Below, in pieces: positions 10,873-22,800 of a stretch of DNA of 64,000 nucleotides. Source of the stretch: Pelargonium nanum (taxonomy: Eukaryota > Streptophyta > Magnoliopsida > Geraniales > Geraniaceae); contig JAYMTF010000032.1 of the NCBI GenBank assembly GCA_036897485.1, positions 1 through 64,000 of the forward strand, in the 5' to 3' direction. Under the pieces are notes generated by a model, which ran no database searches, was not told where the DNA came from, and saw only the letters and a program-made list of their open reading frames with translations. The position numbers and the translations under genes were made by a program. The number at the start of each line of letters is the position of its first letter. Position 1 is the stretch's first letter.

Positions 10873-13740
10873 TCAGCTGTCTGGAGAATCTAGACATACA
10901 GTCACAAAAGTGGATCCTTCCATGAGTTCAGCAATCTTACGACTTCTTATAATCTTAGGTGGTTTATACTGGCTAGCTGGTGCTCCACTTATGATGGCAA
11001 TTTGCAGTAACCTGTCAAAGCTACCAGGCCTTACAATGGATACCAACAAAGGGCCTAGCTGTCCTCTATCCTTCTGGACTTTGTATATACCTCCCAAGCC
11101 ATTCTCAAGAGACGAACAACACTTTTTAAGAACAACCAGTTTCTCTGACATCTTTGTTTGCAGAAACACACGTCCCACTTCAATTTCTACAAAAACCTTC
11201 AACTGCTTCGGGCTCAGTTCCAAATCCAAGAAACACGCAAACTCTTCAATCTCTAAAGCCATATCATTTCTCAGCACACCTCGAAAACTTTCCATGGCAG
11301 ACATCAAGTCTCTCTCAGTTACTAACTCAAAAGCAGTTTTAGGAGCTCTCATCACAAACTCCATTTGTGGCGATTCGTTATAGAATCCAACAATCCTCAC
11401 TATATCACCCAAACGGTAGCGATACAGTCCTCTAAAAGTAGTCACAACCACTTCATACATCTTCCCTACTTCAACACCAGAAAATTCGACAGTTTCTGCA
11501 CCAAAACTGGACTTTTCAGGGTCATAAGGAAGAAATTCAAAATAGGCCGCAGTTGGAAGCATAACAAACTGGGTTGTCTCAGGAGGTTGCATAATGTCCA
11601 AGTTAATGCCCACACAGCATTCTGAAGCAAAGTAGTCTCCACCCAACACCGGTACCTCTCCTGCAAAGTACTTAAGTTTTGGATAATATTGCTTCATACT
11701 TCCTGTGGTTACACACTTAACAAAACGAACATTAGGCCACAGCTTCCCCACAATCCCTCCCCAATCCTTTTCTTCACAAACAGATCGGATTCTTTTCGAC
11801 AATTCCAATTGAGGCCCATCAAGAACTTCAACCACAGACTGTCTCATAGCAGCATCAGTAATCTCATAACTGGGAAACCCATGTTCAATATCCTTGCAGA
11901 GTTGCCCACACTTGGATTCCAGCATATTAATTGCCCTAACCAATCCCTCAGCATAAGGGGCAACAATCCCATCAATCAAATTGGAGTTCCTCAACCCACA
12001 GAGAAGATGACAATACATTTGCTGCTCAGAATCCGATCCAAGAATGACTTCTCGGGGACTAGCACACATGGTAAGAAACTGGGACAAGCTAGCCTTGCTG
12101 TTCTGCAATGGAAATGCAGAGGCTGCCATAACCTTGGTTCCACCTTTAGTGTAGGTGACATTGCCAGCATATATAAACCCTAGGATCTTATTCACTACTG
12201 GCCTCGGAGGAAACAACCTAAACAAACATCCAAATTCATAAATCAATGTTAATAAATCTGAAAAATCAAATTTGACTTAATTCAACCTAGAGATACTAAT
12301 AATATACTATATATTACTTAATATGTTGTTATATACTTACGAATCAACCTAATTCAATTGCTAGCAGGTGCGTATGCACACACACACATATATACCCTAG
12401 GATCTTATTCACAGACGCCCTCATAAGAAATAATAATGGACCATTGGGTAGAATCACATGCAAAATTCTGGCCAACTGTTGGAGGGTTGCCAATCACTTG
12501 TAAATGGCACCGAAACTCTATCGTGCAGTTTGTGATTCAATAAATGGTCCGTTTGGATTTGATGTGAAATTCAGGATTTGAGCCACATCTAATGTTTGGA
12601 TGCACAAAAAATTCGGATTTGGATTCGGCTCAAATCCAATAGAATTCAAAATATGTCCACAACATGGGATTTCAAATGACAACTCTTACCTTGTCATTTT
12701 AAATTCTATGGTTTTCCAAACATTATACTTGTATTGAATTACAACATTTCAAATCAAATCCAATAATTGAAACGCAACGTTACTGTTTTTCTTTTCTTCA
12801 GACCGTAACACGCCCCACCTTTTGCGCCTTGACATCCTTTTCGAGTCAACCAATCTCAAGAGGCTTCGAGTGTGTCTTCGATAGGATGAGGTAGACTCCG
12901 ATATCATCTGTTATGTCCAAACTCCAAATAGTTTGAGTTTGAACTCACACTGACTCCATCTCATGTGAATCTCACCACAACTCATACATTGAGTTGAATG
13001 TGGCACTATTTTTACAATTTTACATTTCAGACTAGCAAAAACAACCTAAACAAACATCCACTAACATCAAATTCAACCTTATTAGACCTAATTCAGTTGC
13101 TACAGATTTGAATCAGCAAAGAAAAGAAAAATGAATTCAGTTTCTCTTTCTCAGCATAACATCAGAACTCTGATGAGCCAGAAAAGACACTACAATCGAA
13201 AGTGGAGAGTCGAAGTAAGGTATCAAACAAGCATCCAAAATCACAAATCAACTCGGTTTCCTAGATCTGTAACATCAAATCTGACCTAATTCAGTTGCTA
13301 CACAATTGAATCAGCAGAGGAAAAAAACGAATTCACCTTCGCAGTATAGCACCAGAGCTCTGGTGAGCCAGCAAAGACGCTGCTCTCGAAGGCGGAGAAT
13401 CGAAGTACGGTATCAATTTCGGCTCCATAGAACTCGTTCCGGAGCTGTAGAAGAAGCAGACCAGAGGATCAACGGACAGGAGAGGCTGATCGGAGCCGGA
13501 CGGCTCTTTGACCATCCGATCGATAAGCTCAGCGTAGTCTGCGTAAGAGGACAAAGGAACGGCTCGCCGGAAATTTGCAGGATCAACCATCGGATCATCC
13601 TGATTCCGGAGGAAAGGCTGGAGGTAACGTACGCCGGAGTGGTGGCCGAGGATGAATCGGAGGGTTTCGAGCTGGTGGCGCGTGGAGTTCAGCGTCGAGT
13701 CCTCGAGCGTCTTCAGAATCTCCTCATCGGTGACCGCCAT
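10873..13740 (-). CDS. GH3 acyl acid-amido synthetase, two exons
   Basis: Exon 1 is 13337-13740 and exon 2 is 10873-12217 (phase 2 intron), giving 1749 nt and 582 aa, normal for GH3. GH3 enzymes adenylate an acyl acid (auxin, jasmonate, benzoates) and join it to an amino acid in the cytosol. The ATP-binding SSGTSSMEPK motif is at residues 99-108, the acyl-adenylate region FASECCVGIN at about 327-336, and YRYRLGD at about 396-402. The substrate cannot be told from sequence; the divergent body (short N-terminus, ASEC motif) suggests the PBS3/GH3.12-like side of the family more than the classical auxin enzymes. The start MAVTDEEILK was chosen for family fit; the frame stays open upstream to an ATG at 13938. 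The intron carries copies of both splice-junction regions. Confidence 0.9.
12383..12425 (-). repeat. Copy of GH3 exon-2 start inside the GH3 intron
   Basis: The plus-strand text CCCTAGGATCTTATTCAC, preceded by CATATATA, occurs in exon 2 (about 12170-12197) and again here, with the following bases still alignable. This is a small duplicate of the exon-2 acceptor end, no longer coding. Confidence 0.75.
12546..12778. mobile_element. MITE with GGTCCGTTTGGATT ends (GH3 intron)
   Basis: Roughly symmetrical element in the GH3 intron; the left end GGTCCGTTTGGATTTGATG is echoed in complement near 12750-12778. The interior words GGATTTGAGCC, TTTGGATGCAC and CGGCTCAAATCC are shared, in opposite orientation, with the element at 44438-44662, which identifies a family. 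No clear target duplication, so superfamily is undecided. Confidence 0.55.
13080..13220 (-). repeat. Copy of GH3 exon-1 end inside the GH3 intron
   Basis: From CCTAATTCAGTTGCTACA onward, about 125 bp parallels 13290-13415, which is the intron start plus the last 80 or so bases of GH3 exon 1 (shared words GAATCAGCA, GAGCCAG, AAGACRCT, CGAAGTA). It lies 5' to 3' in the same order as the true exon end, so the exon1-end/intron/exon2-start segment appears duplicated within the gene. Confidence 0.75.
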
Positions 13741-14729
13741 TTGAATAAATACTGGTGCGTAGGATACGACCGTGCGCTTATGGTGCAGGTTAGCTGAGAC
13801 GGTGGTCTGGTCGCCGGAGATATTTGGGGGACATGTACAGGACAGGACTGTGCTGGTCTGAAATATGAATTTATATGGACGAGAAAACCCCGAGTGGTGA
13901 GGCTTTATTTGCGTTGTCTTTGAGGGTAATTGTGTCATTTCAGTATTCTATGGCGGCGATAACAACAACGGTCTAGAAATTCCCGCCCTTTAGTTTCGAT
14001 AAAATCTATTCAGATATTGGACCGGACCGGTTTTGTGAAACTTATCCGGTTTATTTAAATTCTATTCGGACCGGATTTTTTTCTATTTTGTATTACACAA
14101 TTGTGCTTGGGCTACATTGTCTACAACTCATTTTGCAAGCAAAATAATTAAGTCGTGTGCAATTTTTGGTCAAACTTGCTAGAGCTCGGGCTTATACAAG
14201 TCGGGCCAAAAAAACACCTGCATGTTTGTCGGTTTACTTTCTGTAAGTCTAGTCGAAGCTCAATATTATCTGTGATGGTCAACAAGTTGATGGCCCATTT
14301 TCCAGCTCCAATCACAATCCAACTAGATACATGCATTTGTAGATTTCATATCGGATTTTTTAAGTCTTAGTTGGAAATACTTATCTTGAATCCAACTCAA
14401 AATAGGTGCAGTTGTGGGTTTCAGATCAACTGCGGATAGTATGTGTTGATTTTGTGACCCGACCCATAAAATGACCAATCCCGCTACAATATGGGGTTCA
14501 AGTTTTAGGTGTCCGCGGGATCTTGTCAAAATCTCAAGCTCTAATTTGTATATCCATAATGCTATTGTAACATTTGCTAAGATCAAACCAAACTTCACCT
14601 CTTTCCTTTACTTTCTTTATTAACAATTAATCAATACATGTAAATGCTAATCTAACCAAAAGAAAAGTAGAAACAAAACCTATATATATATGTTTCATTA
14701 TCAATCAATCAATCAATATATATTGTGTC
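13741..14729. other. GH3 upstream region and nuclease-gene 3' flank
   Basis: About 1 kb between two reverse-strand genes: the GH3 promoter side on the left and the nuclease 3' UTR on the right. GGACCGG words recur at 14020-14075. I saw no canonical TGTCTC auxin-response cluster and no gene. Confidence 0.5.
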
Positions 14730-17700
14730 TCATGATGTATGTGTTTTCCATAAGCCTTTTGATGGAGAAGAAGAAGCTTTTATCTTTACAACTTTCTTGT
14801 GTTTATGTTGTTGCTCTCTTCTCTTTCTTGTTGCTACATCTTCTTGATTTGTTGTTTTTGCTTTCACTAAATCAACTTTCACAATGTGATGATCTGAAGT
14901 GCCCTTTGAAGAAACCACTGAGTATGATCCTTCCAAGAACTTGTATGGAGAGTTTGGTGATGCCAATATGTAATCCACTCTTGTCCCATATTTGCATGTC
15001 CCTTGCACACCTACATTATTGCACCACAATTTCATGTCATTAGATGGTAAATTGTAGAGGTGGCAAAATTTCGGGTCATGTCGGGTTGGTGAACCTTAAC
15101 CCGGCCCTATAGGTTTGTTCAGATCGGGTTTCGAGGTTTAGCCATTAAATGCGTTGTTTTTTGTGGCCGAAATTTTTAAATTTTACCCAATTCGAACCCG
15201 CCAAAAAAACGGGTTGGTTTCGGGTACCCGACGGGTCGGTCCATTTTGTCAGCTCTAGTAAATTATCATTGTCTAATAAAGCTAGCAATACGAGCTTTAG
15301 ATCAAGTTCAGATTGAAAAAACATAACTGACTTGTAAGAGGTACTGATTTTAGAGGTGACAATTCGAATATCTGGTCGACACGAGATGCTTCGTAATTTT
15401 ATTTTTAAAATTAAGTAGCTTAAAATAGAGGGGAAATGTACTTACTTTGGCCTTTGGCAATCATCACAACTGATTCACATTCTCCTGCAAAGTCCTTAGC
15501 ATCTGTATACTGTTTTCCCTTCAAAAATCTCATCACTTCCACTTTAGGTGTTGGCTTTCCCATTTCCTCATAGTACTATCAACATAAATACAATTTGTGA
15601 GTTTTTATTTTACATAATTGTCATAACCACATTAAAGAAAACAAAATACAAACACTTCCCACAAACGGGTTCAAAATAAAATTTTAGAAACCATATTATG
15701 TTCGTGCGAAAATTCAGGAATCAAATTAAAATAAAAGAAAAAAAAAACATTATTGAGTGATGTTAAGGTTGTTAATTAGTAGTACCTTAACAATGTCTGT
15801 CCATCTCTCAGAGGAATAATCAGTCTCATCAAGAGAATTGAGACCTCCTGCTAAAATGTGAGGTCCATCACTAGACTTTATTATTGCATCCATTTGCTTC
15901 ATTCTCCAATTCTCATCAAGATGGTCTAGGTGAGTGCAATGGAAGTTGATTTCTCCTGTTTGGGGCACATCAATTGTGGCCTTGAGCACATTCCTACATG
16001 TCATAACCAACAATAATTATTCGATTTGATAGAGTACGGTGGGTCGAAATTCAGAACGAATTATCTTTTTCTAATGGTCAAAGTCGGTTTTTATATCATA
16101 CAATGCATGCCAACTCATATAATAGTCAATTTGAAACGACGGATCTATTACTGAGAAATTCTAACACCGCATGATCAATATTATAAATAAAAAATATATA
16201 TTGTAATTAAAAATATGAATTATTTACGACGTAACGTTAATTATAACGTTATGTACGCTATTTTTTTATATGTCGTGCAATACCTTATCTTACCCTTTAA
16301 TTTCTCTAATAATGAGATGTTGACGATAGAAACTAAACCCTTCAATCATTCATGAAGATCTCAAAACCCTAATGCTAATTTTCTATTTGAAGCAAAGAAG
16401 ATAAGATATCCTACAAGGACACCTATATGACCCATCTTGATCATGCTAATAAATTTGAAAATTGTGATGATTGTGACAAATTATGTGTCTCACCTCACCT
16501 AACTTGCATTAAATTCTTTATTTGTCCTCATTTGCCTAAGAGTGAATGATTTATATTTTGAACCCTTTTTATTGTATCTAAAAATGAACACTTAGGTAAT
16601 TTTAGCTAATATTTATGATCGTTTTGACGTGTACATCAACATAATCGATCAAAAATTTCCTATATTGACAATGTAAAGTAACAACGTTGAAGTGTAAAGA
16701 ATTAATTTTGTATTACTATTGAAAAAGCTTGTTCGTTTAAAACATGATCACATTATATCATTTTTATTTCTTTAGAGTATTGAGTATGAATCGTCAAAAT
16801 TAATCTTAGTTTAATTAATTAAAGTCAATACTAGATAGAGAATTTAGTAATTCTAATTACGTCAAGCCAATGTTTGTGTAACGAATCTAAACACTAATAA
16901 ATAAAATACTTTAAAAAAATTTGGAAAAATTGAAAACCAAAGACCGGATCAATTATTGTTCGGTCTTGGATTAGACCGTGTTGAGATCGGACCTATTGGA
17001 CCATAATAATTGAAAAGTTATAAAAATTAAGATTTGCAAATATAAAAAAAAATATATTTCACTAAAATTAAATGATAAATAACGAAGAAAATTAGACTTA
17101 TAGTATTAAAATAAACTAAATCATGCCGAATATTTTATAAAGAATTGGACCAAAGATCTCCAAACCAATCCTGGACACTCCTACTTTTAAAAACTTCGAC
17201 ATGACTCGTTCATATCTCATGATAGATCCAACACTTTGAGTTTCAACCGTCTTTTCCCGATATGGGTCGAAAATGCCTAGCCTAAATTAGGCCCGAAAAA
17301 AGTGGAAATTGCAGATGTTACATGTAAAATGTGAGATTTATGACACACCATTTTTAGATCTATTTTGTGCACTACAAATCTGCAAAATTATGTATAGTAT
17401 CATTCAAAATCCAAGCTCTATCTCATGGCAATAGCTTCCTTGTGATATTTTGTAAAATTGTTCAACAACTATTGGTAACTATTTGCACACAACCTCAAGT
17501 CTCTAAAGGAAAATTTTCTTTGTATTGTTGAAGGGTAGTTGATGTTTGTGTTATCAGAATATTTATTAAAAGGTTTAGTTAGATAAATGCATTTTTATAT
17601 TCTGACACTAAGAACAGTTGTTGCTAAAGATTTTGATAGGCCCAGCAATGTGTATTTTAGAGCTGTTTGTGTGCCTGACATTAACACTGAGATCACAGGT

Positions 17701-19888
17701 CACTTGGCCATAATAACAACTCCACAACACAACTCATCAATTAAATATTTGACCCAAATAATTATTGAAATCCAAACATTAGTCTTATCATCAAATCATA
17801 ATTCAGAGCTAACGATTTGGACACAAACTTGTTTCGGGCTCTCAAAATGCGATCTGTGTTTTTATGTGTTCATCGTCATATGAAATAGATTTGATTGATT
17901 TTTTGAATCAGGTCGGGAAAAGAAAAACTTGCAACTCGATTCAACTTGCACTTATTGTGATCAACATTGACTATAGTAGACAGCGGCGGAGCCAAAATTT
18001 TACTTAAGAGAAGGCGCAAAATACTTTAATTAAAAAAATCAACATACAAAATGATAGAATTCAGAACGCCTCTAAGCTATGGCGTTATTAACACTGTTAA
18101 AATACATTTTATAGATACATAATCGTTATCAACTGTTAAAATAACCCGTCTAATTACGTAGACAACAAAGTCAAGTTCAAAGATTAATCTCGTTTCTTAA
18201 ACGGTTAAAAATGAGAGAATAAAAGTAACTATATACAAACATTTGATAAAAAAATTTTTGATAAAAATAAAACTATAATAAACATAATATATAATATTTC
18301 CCAATCAAAACTCACATCTCTAAACTAAAAGTAAATTCATTAGCTCACATGGCTATAGTTCTTATATTATTCCATAAAAAAGACTCAAAGAAGTGGAGGC
18401 TTTTACCCATAAAGCAAATTTTTTTCTCACTTTCTTTTTCTTTTAATACGTTTAGGAATATACTCATGAAACCCATGAAGAAAAACATTGCTTTTCCACA
18501 ATAAAAAAAAAACATGGTATCAATTTAATTCAATTTTCAATAATAACAAATATTTTTATCCACCCATTTTTTTACATTGTCTACTATGTAACAATCAAAT
18601 CGGACAATTTGGAAGCAAACTCGGGAACACGCAAATCTTACCCGCATTTCAACTAATTCAGGTCATATGGAATGAGCTTGGTCAATTTTCGGGTCTAGTT
18701 ATGTTAGACTTGCCATGAAACAATAGCACGCCGAATCAAACAAACTCGCAAATTTCACATATAGGCCGAAAATCAAACTGGTTGTGGGTTGGGTTGGTCT
18801 TTTCAACCCGCCCAAACCTAAACTCCGACTTACCAACTCTAGAACAACTAGAGTTGGCAATTAGACCCCGAACTCAGGACACCCAAAACTCGACCCGCAT
18901 TTTTACGGGTTTGAGTGGCATAAAATAGGATTTCACGGGCCAAGTCAAGTCAAGCAAACCCATTTCTCTAAGTTCGGTTTAAGTATCAAATCCCGACCTG
19001 AAACCCAAATTACCAACTAACATGGAAAACTAAGAAAACAGAGAAAAACAGAGCATCAACCAAATTCAAGAACAAAAACCCGAATCGAATTCGAAGAACT
19101 GACCTGAAATCGGAGTCATCGAAGATCTTCTGCACCTTCCACTTCTTGATCGGCCATTTCGAGAGAATCGCGTTCCCGTATTCCGGCGCCCAGCTCTCGG
19201 CGAACACATACTCCATCCCCAGAGCCTCGGCCAAGTCCGAGAGAGGCTTCATGGCCTTCTCTTCCTCTGCTTTCACGTCTTGCAGAGCCAACACGTCGGC
19301 GTCGAGCTCTCTCAGCACCTCCAGCACCGTCCGGCAGCTCCGAAACGACGCCGTCGAGAACCCCACCGACGACGCCGATCTTATCGGACCTTTCCCTTTT
19401 TCCGGCGACCCCAATTGCCGGCTCCGGAGCAGCGAAATCTCGTTGTCCGGCAAATTTATCGAGACCCGGAGCTTCGATTTCGCGAACTTTTGCTGCTTCG
19501 TCGGAGTGTCCGTACAGCTCGCCGTGATCGGGTGGAGCGGCGATTGCTTCAGGATGCTCTTGGGGAGGTCGGTCATGGACTTGGCTCGGAAACTCGAGCG
19601 ATTCTCGCCGGAAAAATCGGAGCTTTCGGCCACCGGAGCCATGGAGAACAGAGCGGCGTTGAACGTCGCGACGCGAATCGCCGTCGCGACGGGTTCGCCG
19701 TTGGGGTGCACCGTCGCCGGCGAGGAGTTTCCGGCGGCTGCGGCGGCGGAGGGTGGTGGTTTGGAGGTGGGTTTTCCGAAACGCTTGATGGCGATTTTGG
19801 GTTTTCTCCGGCGGAGGCGGGAGCAGAGGCGGCGGAGGAGGCGGAACATGGCGGCGCAGAGCGGTGGTTGTGGGATTTTTGGTGGCAT
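14730..19888 (-). CDS. DNase I-like (EEP-fold) family protein, four exons
   Basis: Exons 19104-19888, 15786-15993, 15446-15575 and 14730-15010 sum to 1404 nt, or 467 aa. It resembles Arabidopsis At2g48030 as I recall it. The arginine-rich N-terminus (RLLRRLCSRLRRRKPK) is followed by VATFNAALFS (about 73-82), LALQDV (about 199), HLDHLDENW (283-291), GGLNS (311-315), GTRVDYI (383-389) and SDHHIVKVDL (413-422). Canonical EEP enzymes use QE and GDFN; here these read QD and GGLN, so hydrolytic activity is uncertain although SDH is kept. The same departures occur in the Arabidopsis protein I remember. Exon 1 is strikingly GC-rich, the other exons are not. Intron 1 is 3.1 kb. A 17-T tract just upstream of the ATG is a poly(A) in the leader sense. 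Confidence 0.87.
15055..15257. mobile_element. hAT-like MITE, CCCGACCC-rich type (intron of nuclease gene)
   Basis: Ends TAGAGGTGGCAAAAT and ATTTTGTCAGCTCTA are inverted repeats; flanks GTAAATTG (15047-15054) and GTAAATTA (15258-15265) form an 8-bp duplication with one mismatch. The 203-bp interior is rich in CGGGTT/AACCCG words. It sits in the last intron, 45 bp from exon 4. Confidence 0.8.
18849..19020. mobile_element. Decayed hAT-like MITE beside another copy's end
   Basis: TAGAGTTGGCAATTAGACC starts here, and the right end is reduced to ATTACCAACTAA. Only seven bases to the left, a second element ends (TACCAACTCTA at 18831-18841). Both are CCCGACCC-rich. They lie in nuclease intron 1, within 90 bp of the exon-1 donor. 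Confidence 0.5.
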
Positions 19889-22800
19889 GAGACAATGAGA
19901 GAAGCAAATTTAGTTTTTTTTTTTTTTTTTGAAGAATTTTGTGAAATGAAATGGATGTTGTGGGAAGTACAAAGATGGTTGTTTTAGTGATCAATTTCTT
20001 GGAGGAGACTGTGGGTAGAGAGAGAAAGAGAGGAGAGAGAGGAAGGTGTGTTCTTGGAATGAAATGGGTTGCTGCCACGTGGAGGGCAGTGAGGGGTGGA
20101 TTGGGACTTTTAGGGGTTGTATAATCTCAACTGCTAAAGAGAGAGAAGAAATAAAATATGTATTTAGTTTATTGGAGTAGATTTGGATTGAGTGTTTGAG
20201 AGTTTACTGGGTTAGATTATTGGTTTGAATTATAGCTGACAATTTAGGTTCGAATCCAATCTTTTGAATGAAGATTTGATGAGATTTAATAATTTGCAAA
20301 GACTCGGTAACCCAAATTGCGGGCTTAAATAGGTTATGGGAAAACTTTTGTGTGTTTTTAAAAATGGCGAGAAAACTTCAAGGCTGACAAAAAAATAGTT
20401 TGTAAAAATGTGCGAGTATTTTTTTCTATCTCAGTTTGGCAAGTCTATTTTTGCACGTAAGATGTGTGAGTGAGTGTATTATAGTTACTGAATTTAATCA
20501 GTAATGTTCTTGTGACAAGTTAATTTAGTATATGCAAATGATCTTAAGATAGAGTTTAAATTGTCACACAAAGTCGTGAGTTACACATCACGAATGTGGT
20601 CATTTATGAACGAGTTGACATGACACATTATGGTTAACCCATTCAAATAATTGAGTTCAAAATCATACAACTCAAACTCGACACATACCCAACACATTTG
20701 AAACATTTAATTCACAGGAGCCATTTATAACACGGTACACTAAAAGTTTTAGAATCTTACCCCCAAACGGGCAAGCTACTGATAGGTTGAACACTTCATT
20801 CATAACTCGGATTAGTCAAATAAATTCCACACAAACACGACACGATTAAGTAGTTGAATGAGTTACTCAACACGAACACGATTGAACATAACGAAAACTC
20901 GTTAAATATAGTATTGTTTTACGTCGAGCAACGGGTCATGACCGAAACTGACAGTACTCAAAGACAATAGCATCCAAGGAGTGCTTAGCTTGGGAGGGAA
21001 CAAAAGACCCAACAAGAAGTCCAAGTTCATTAAGGTAAGTATCAGAATAGAATCCTTATTTGGAACGCCACGTCACCTGAAATCCGCCGTCCACAACTCC
21101 AATGCAACCCAACCCTCCCTCCACATCCTCATTAGTTTGTTAATAGATAGAGACTTTGTGCAATTATGTTAATTCCAATTTGTAAACATATTTTGGTTTA
21201 AAATTTGAAGTTAAAAGATAATGATATATCTTTAATCTTGATGTTAAGAATTTGATTTTCAAAGTGCTACTATTTGGGTTTAGGATAGAGTTTTTGAGTC
21301 TGGTTGAAAGCGTCTAACTGACTTTTAATGTCTGTGCGGGTTTTGAGTCGGTTTTGAGTTGAAAGTGCTAAAGATGTTTAGTAATCAGACCGAGTTTGTG
21401 TTGAGCCTAAAAAACATGTGCACATGGTTAATTACTCGTGCTATGGCGTGCACAACACGCACATTTCGAATTGACGTTGAAATAACTTGATCCGACCAAC
21501 AAAAAGTGAAGTCTTCGGTCTTCGCGTGGATTTGTAATAAAAAAAACGTGTAGATTGTTCGTCCAAATATATATCTTTTATTGTAAATTCGAACTAACCG
21601 GTCTCAAGTCTATCTTTTGCGGTTGATGCGTGTAAAACACATACCGTATCTTGATTGTTCGAGATTATAGTCAAATACATGTCACATTGATGCTTAATTT
21701 GACTGTCTTCACAATAAGTCAAAACAATCAATTTTTAGATTGTATGACTTTGATTAACTAATTTATACATTATGTTGAACACTGAATCTTAAACAAACTA
21801 ATTAAACCAACCAATTGATTTTAGTGTAAATTCTCTTAATTTAAAATGTTTGTTTTTTCATTTTTAAAATCTTTCTTTAAACATTTACCATAGTCAAATA
21901 CAACATAAATACATGATCTTTTGCCTAGAATTTACCTAATCTCAATCTTGATTTTGTTTTTTCAAATATTTGATAAATAGTATTTCCATGTGGTTTGGTA
22001 TGAACTTTCTCAATTTGCTCCTAATATATTATCTCTATTTCAAGCCTAGGGAATGTTCATTTTTGCAATTTTTTCTTCTTCTATTCTAAACATATTTAGC
22101 ACAATTAATGCATCATAAGTACATGATCTTTCCATTTACTATGCAAAGAGTCTTTTCTTAGTAATAAGGAATAAAATATTTTGTGCCCTAAAAGGTATTG
22201 AAAAGTCCAAGCTAATATGCCAAGAAAAATAAAAAGATTGGCCTACACCTAACAATTTGGCAATAAAGACTTCCATTTTAATATTTTAACTTATGCACAA
22301 TTTCTTGACTGCGAGACGAATCATTGGCGTCAGATTTATATCGTTTTAGAAATAAATAAATAAATCTAAAATTTTAACACTCGTTTGTATGATTAAAAAT
22401 GAAAATAAGACAAAATATAAGTTAATAAATATAAAAAAAATACTTGTGACTTGTTACATTACTGCAATGAGTCAACCTTACGCATTTATATCCCAAATAA
22501 TTTCAATAGAAAAGTCTATATTGAAAAAAAGTGATTTGAACATATTACTTAATATTAATTATCCACATTGTACATTTTGACTAATTATAATTCCAATACA
22601 TGTCCCAATGAAAACATGTTTATATTATACAATCATGTGGTGTAGTCATTAATGTGATGTCTCACTTGTAATCTCTTTTGTTTATTCTTTTACACCATTA
22701 CAATTAGTGAAGCAAATAAATAAATAAATGTCCAACCTTAATATTTTTATAAAAAATAATAATCATGTTATTAAATGATCAAATTCATGGGACATTGCAC

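Noticed and set aside
10838-12183. Plus-strand frames opposite GH3 exon 2
   Set aside because: Antisense shadows of a clear GH3 coding exon.
19146-19987. Long plus-strand frames opposite the nuclease exon 1
   Set aside because: They are shadows of the GC-rich coding exon; no similarity to known proteins and they run into its leader.
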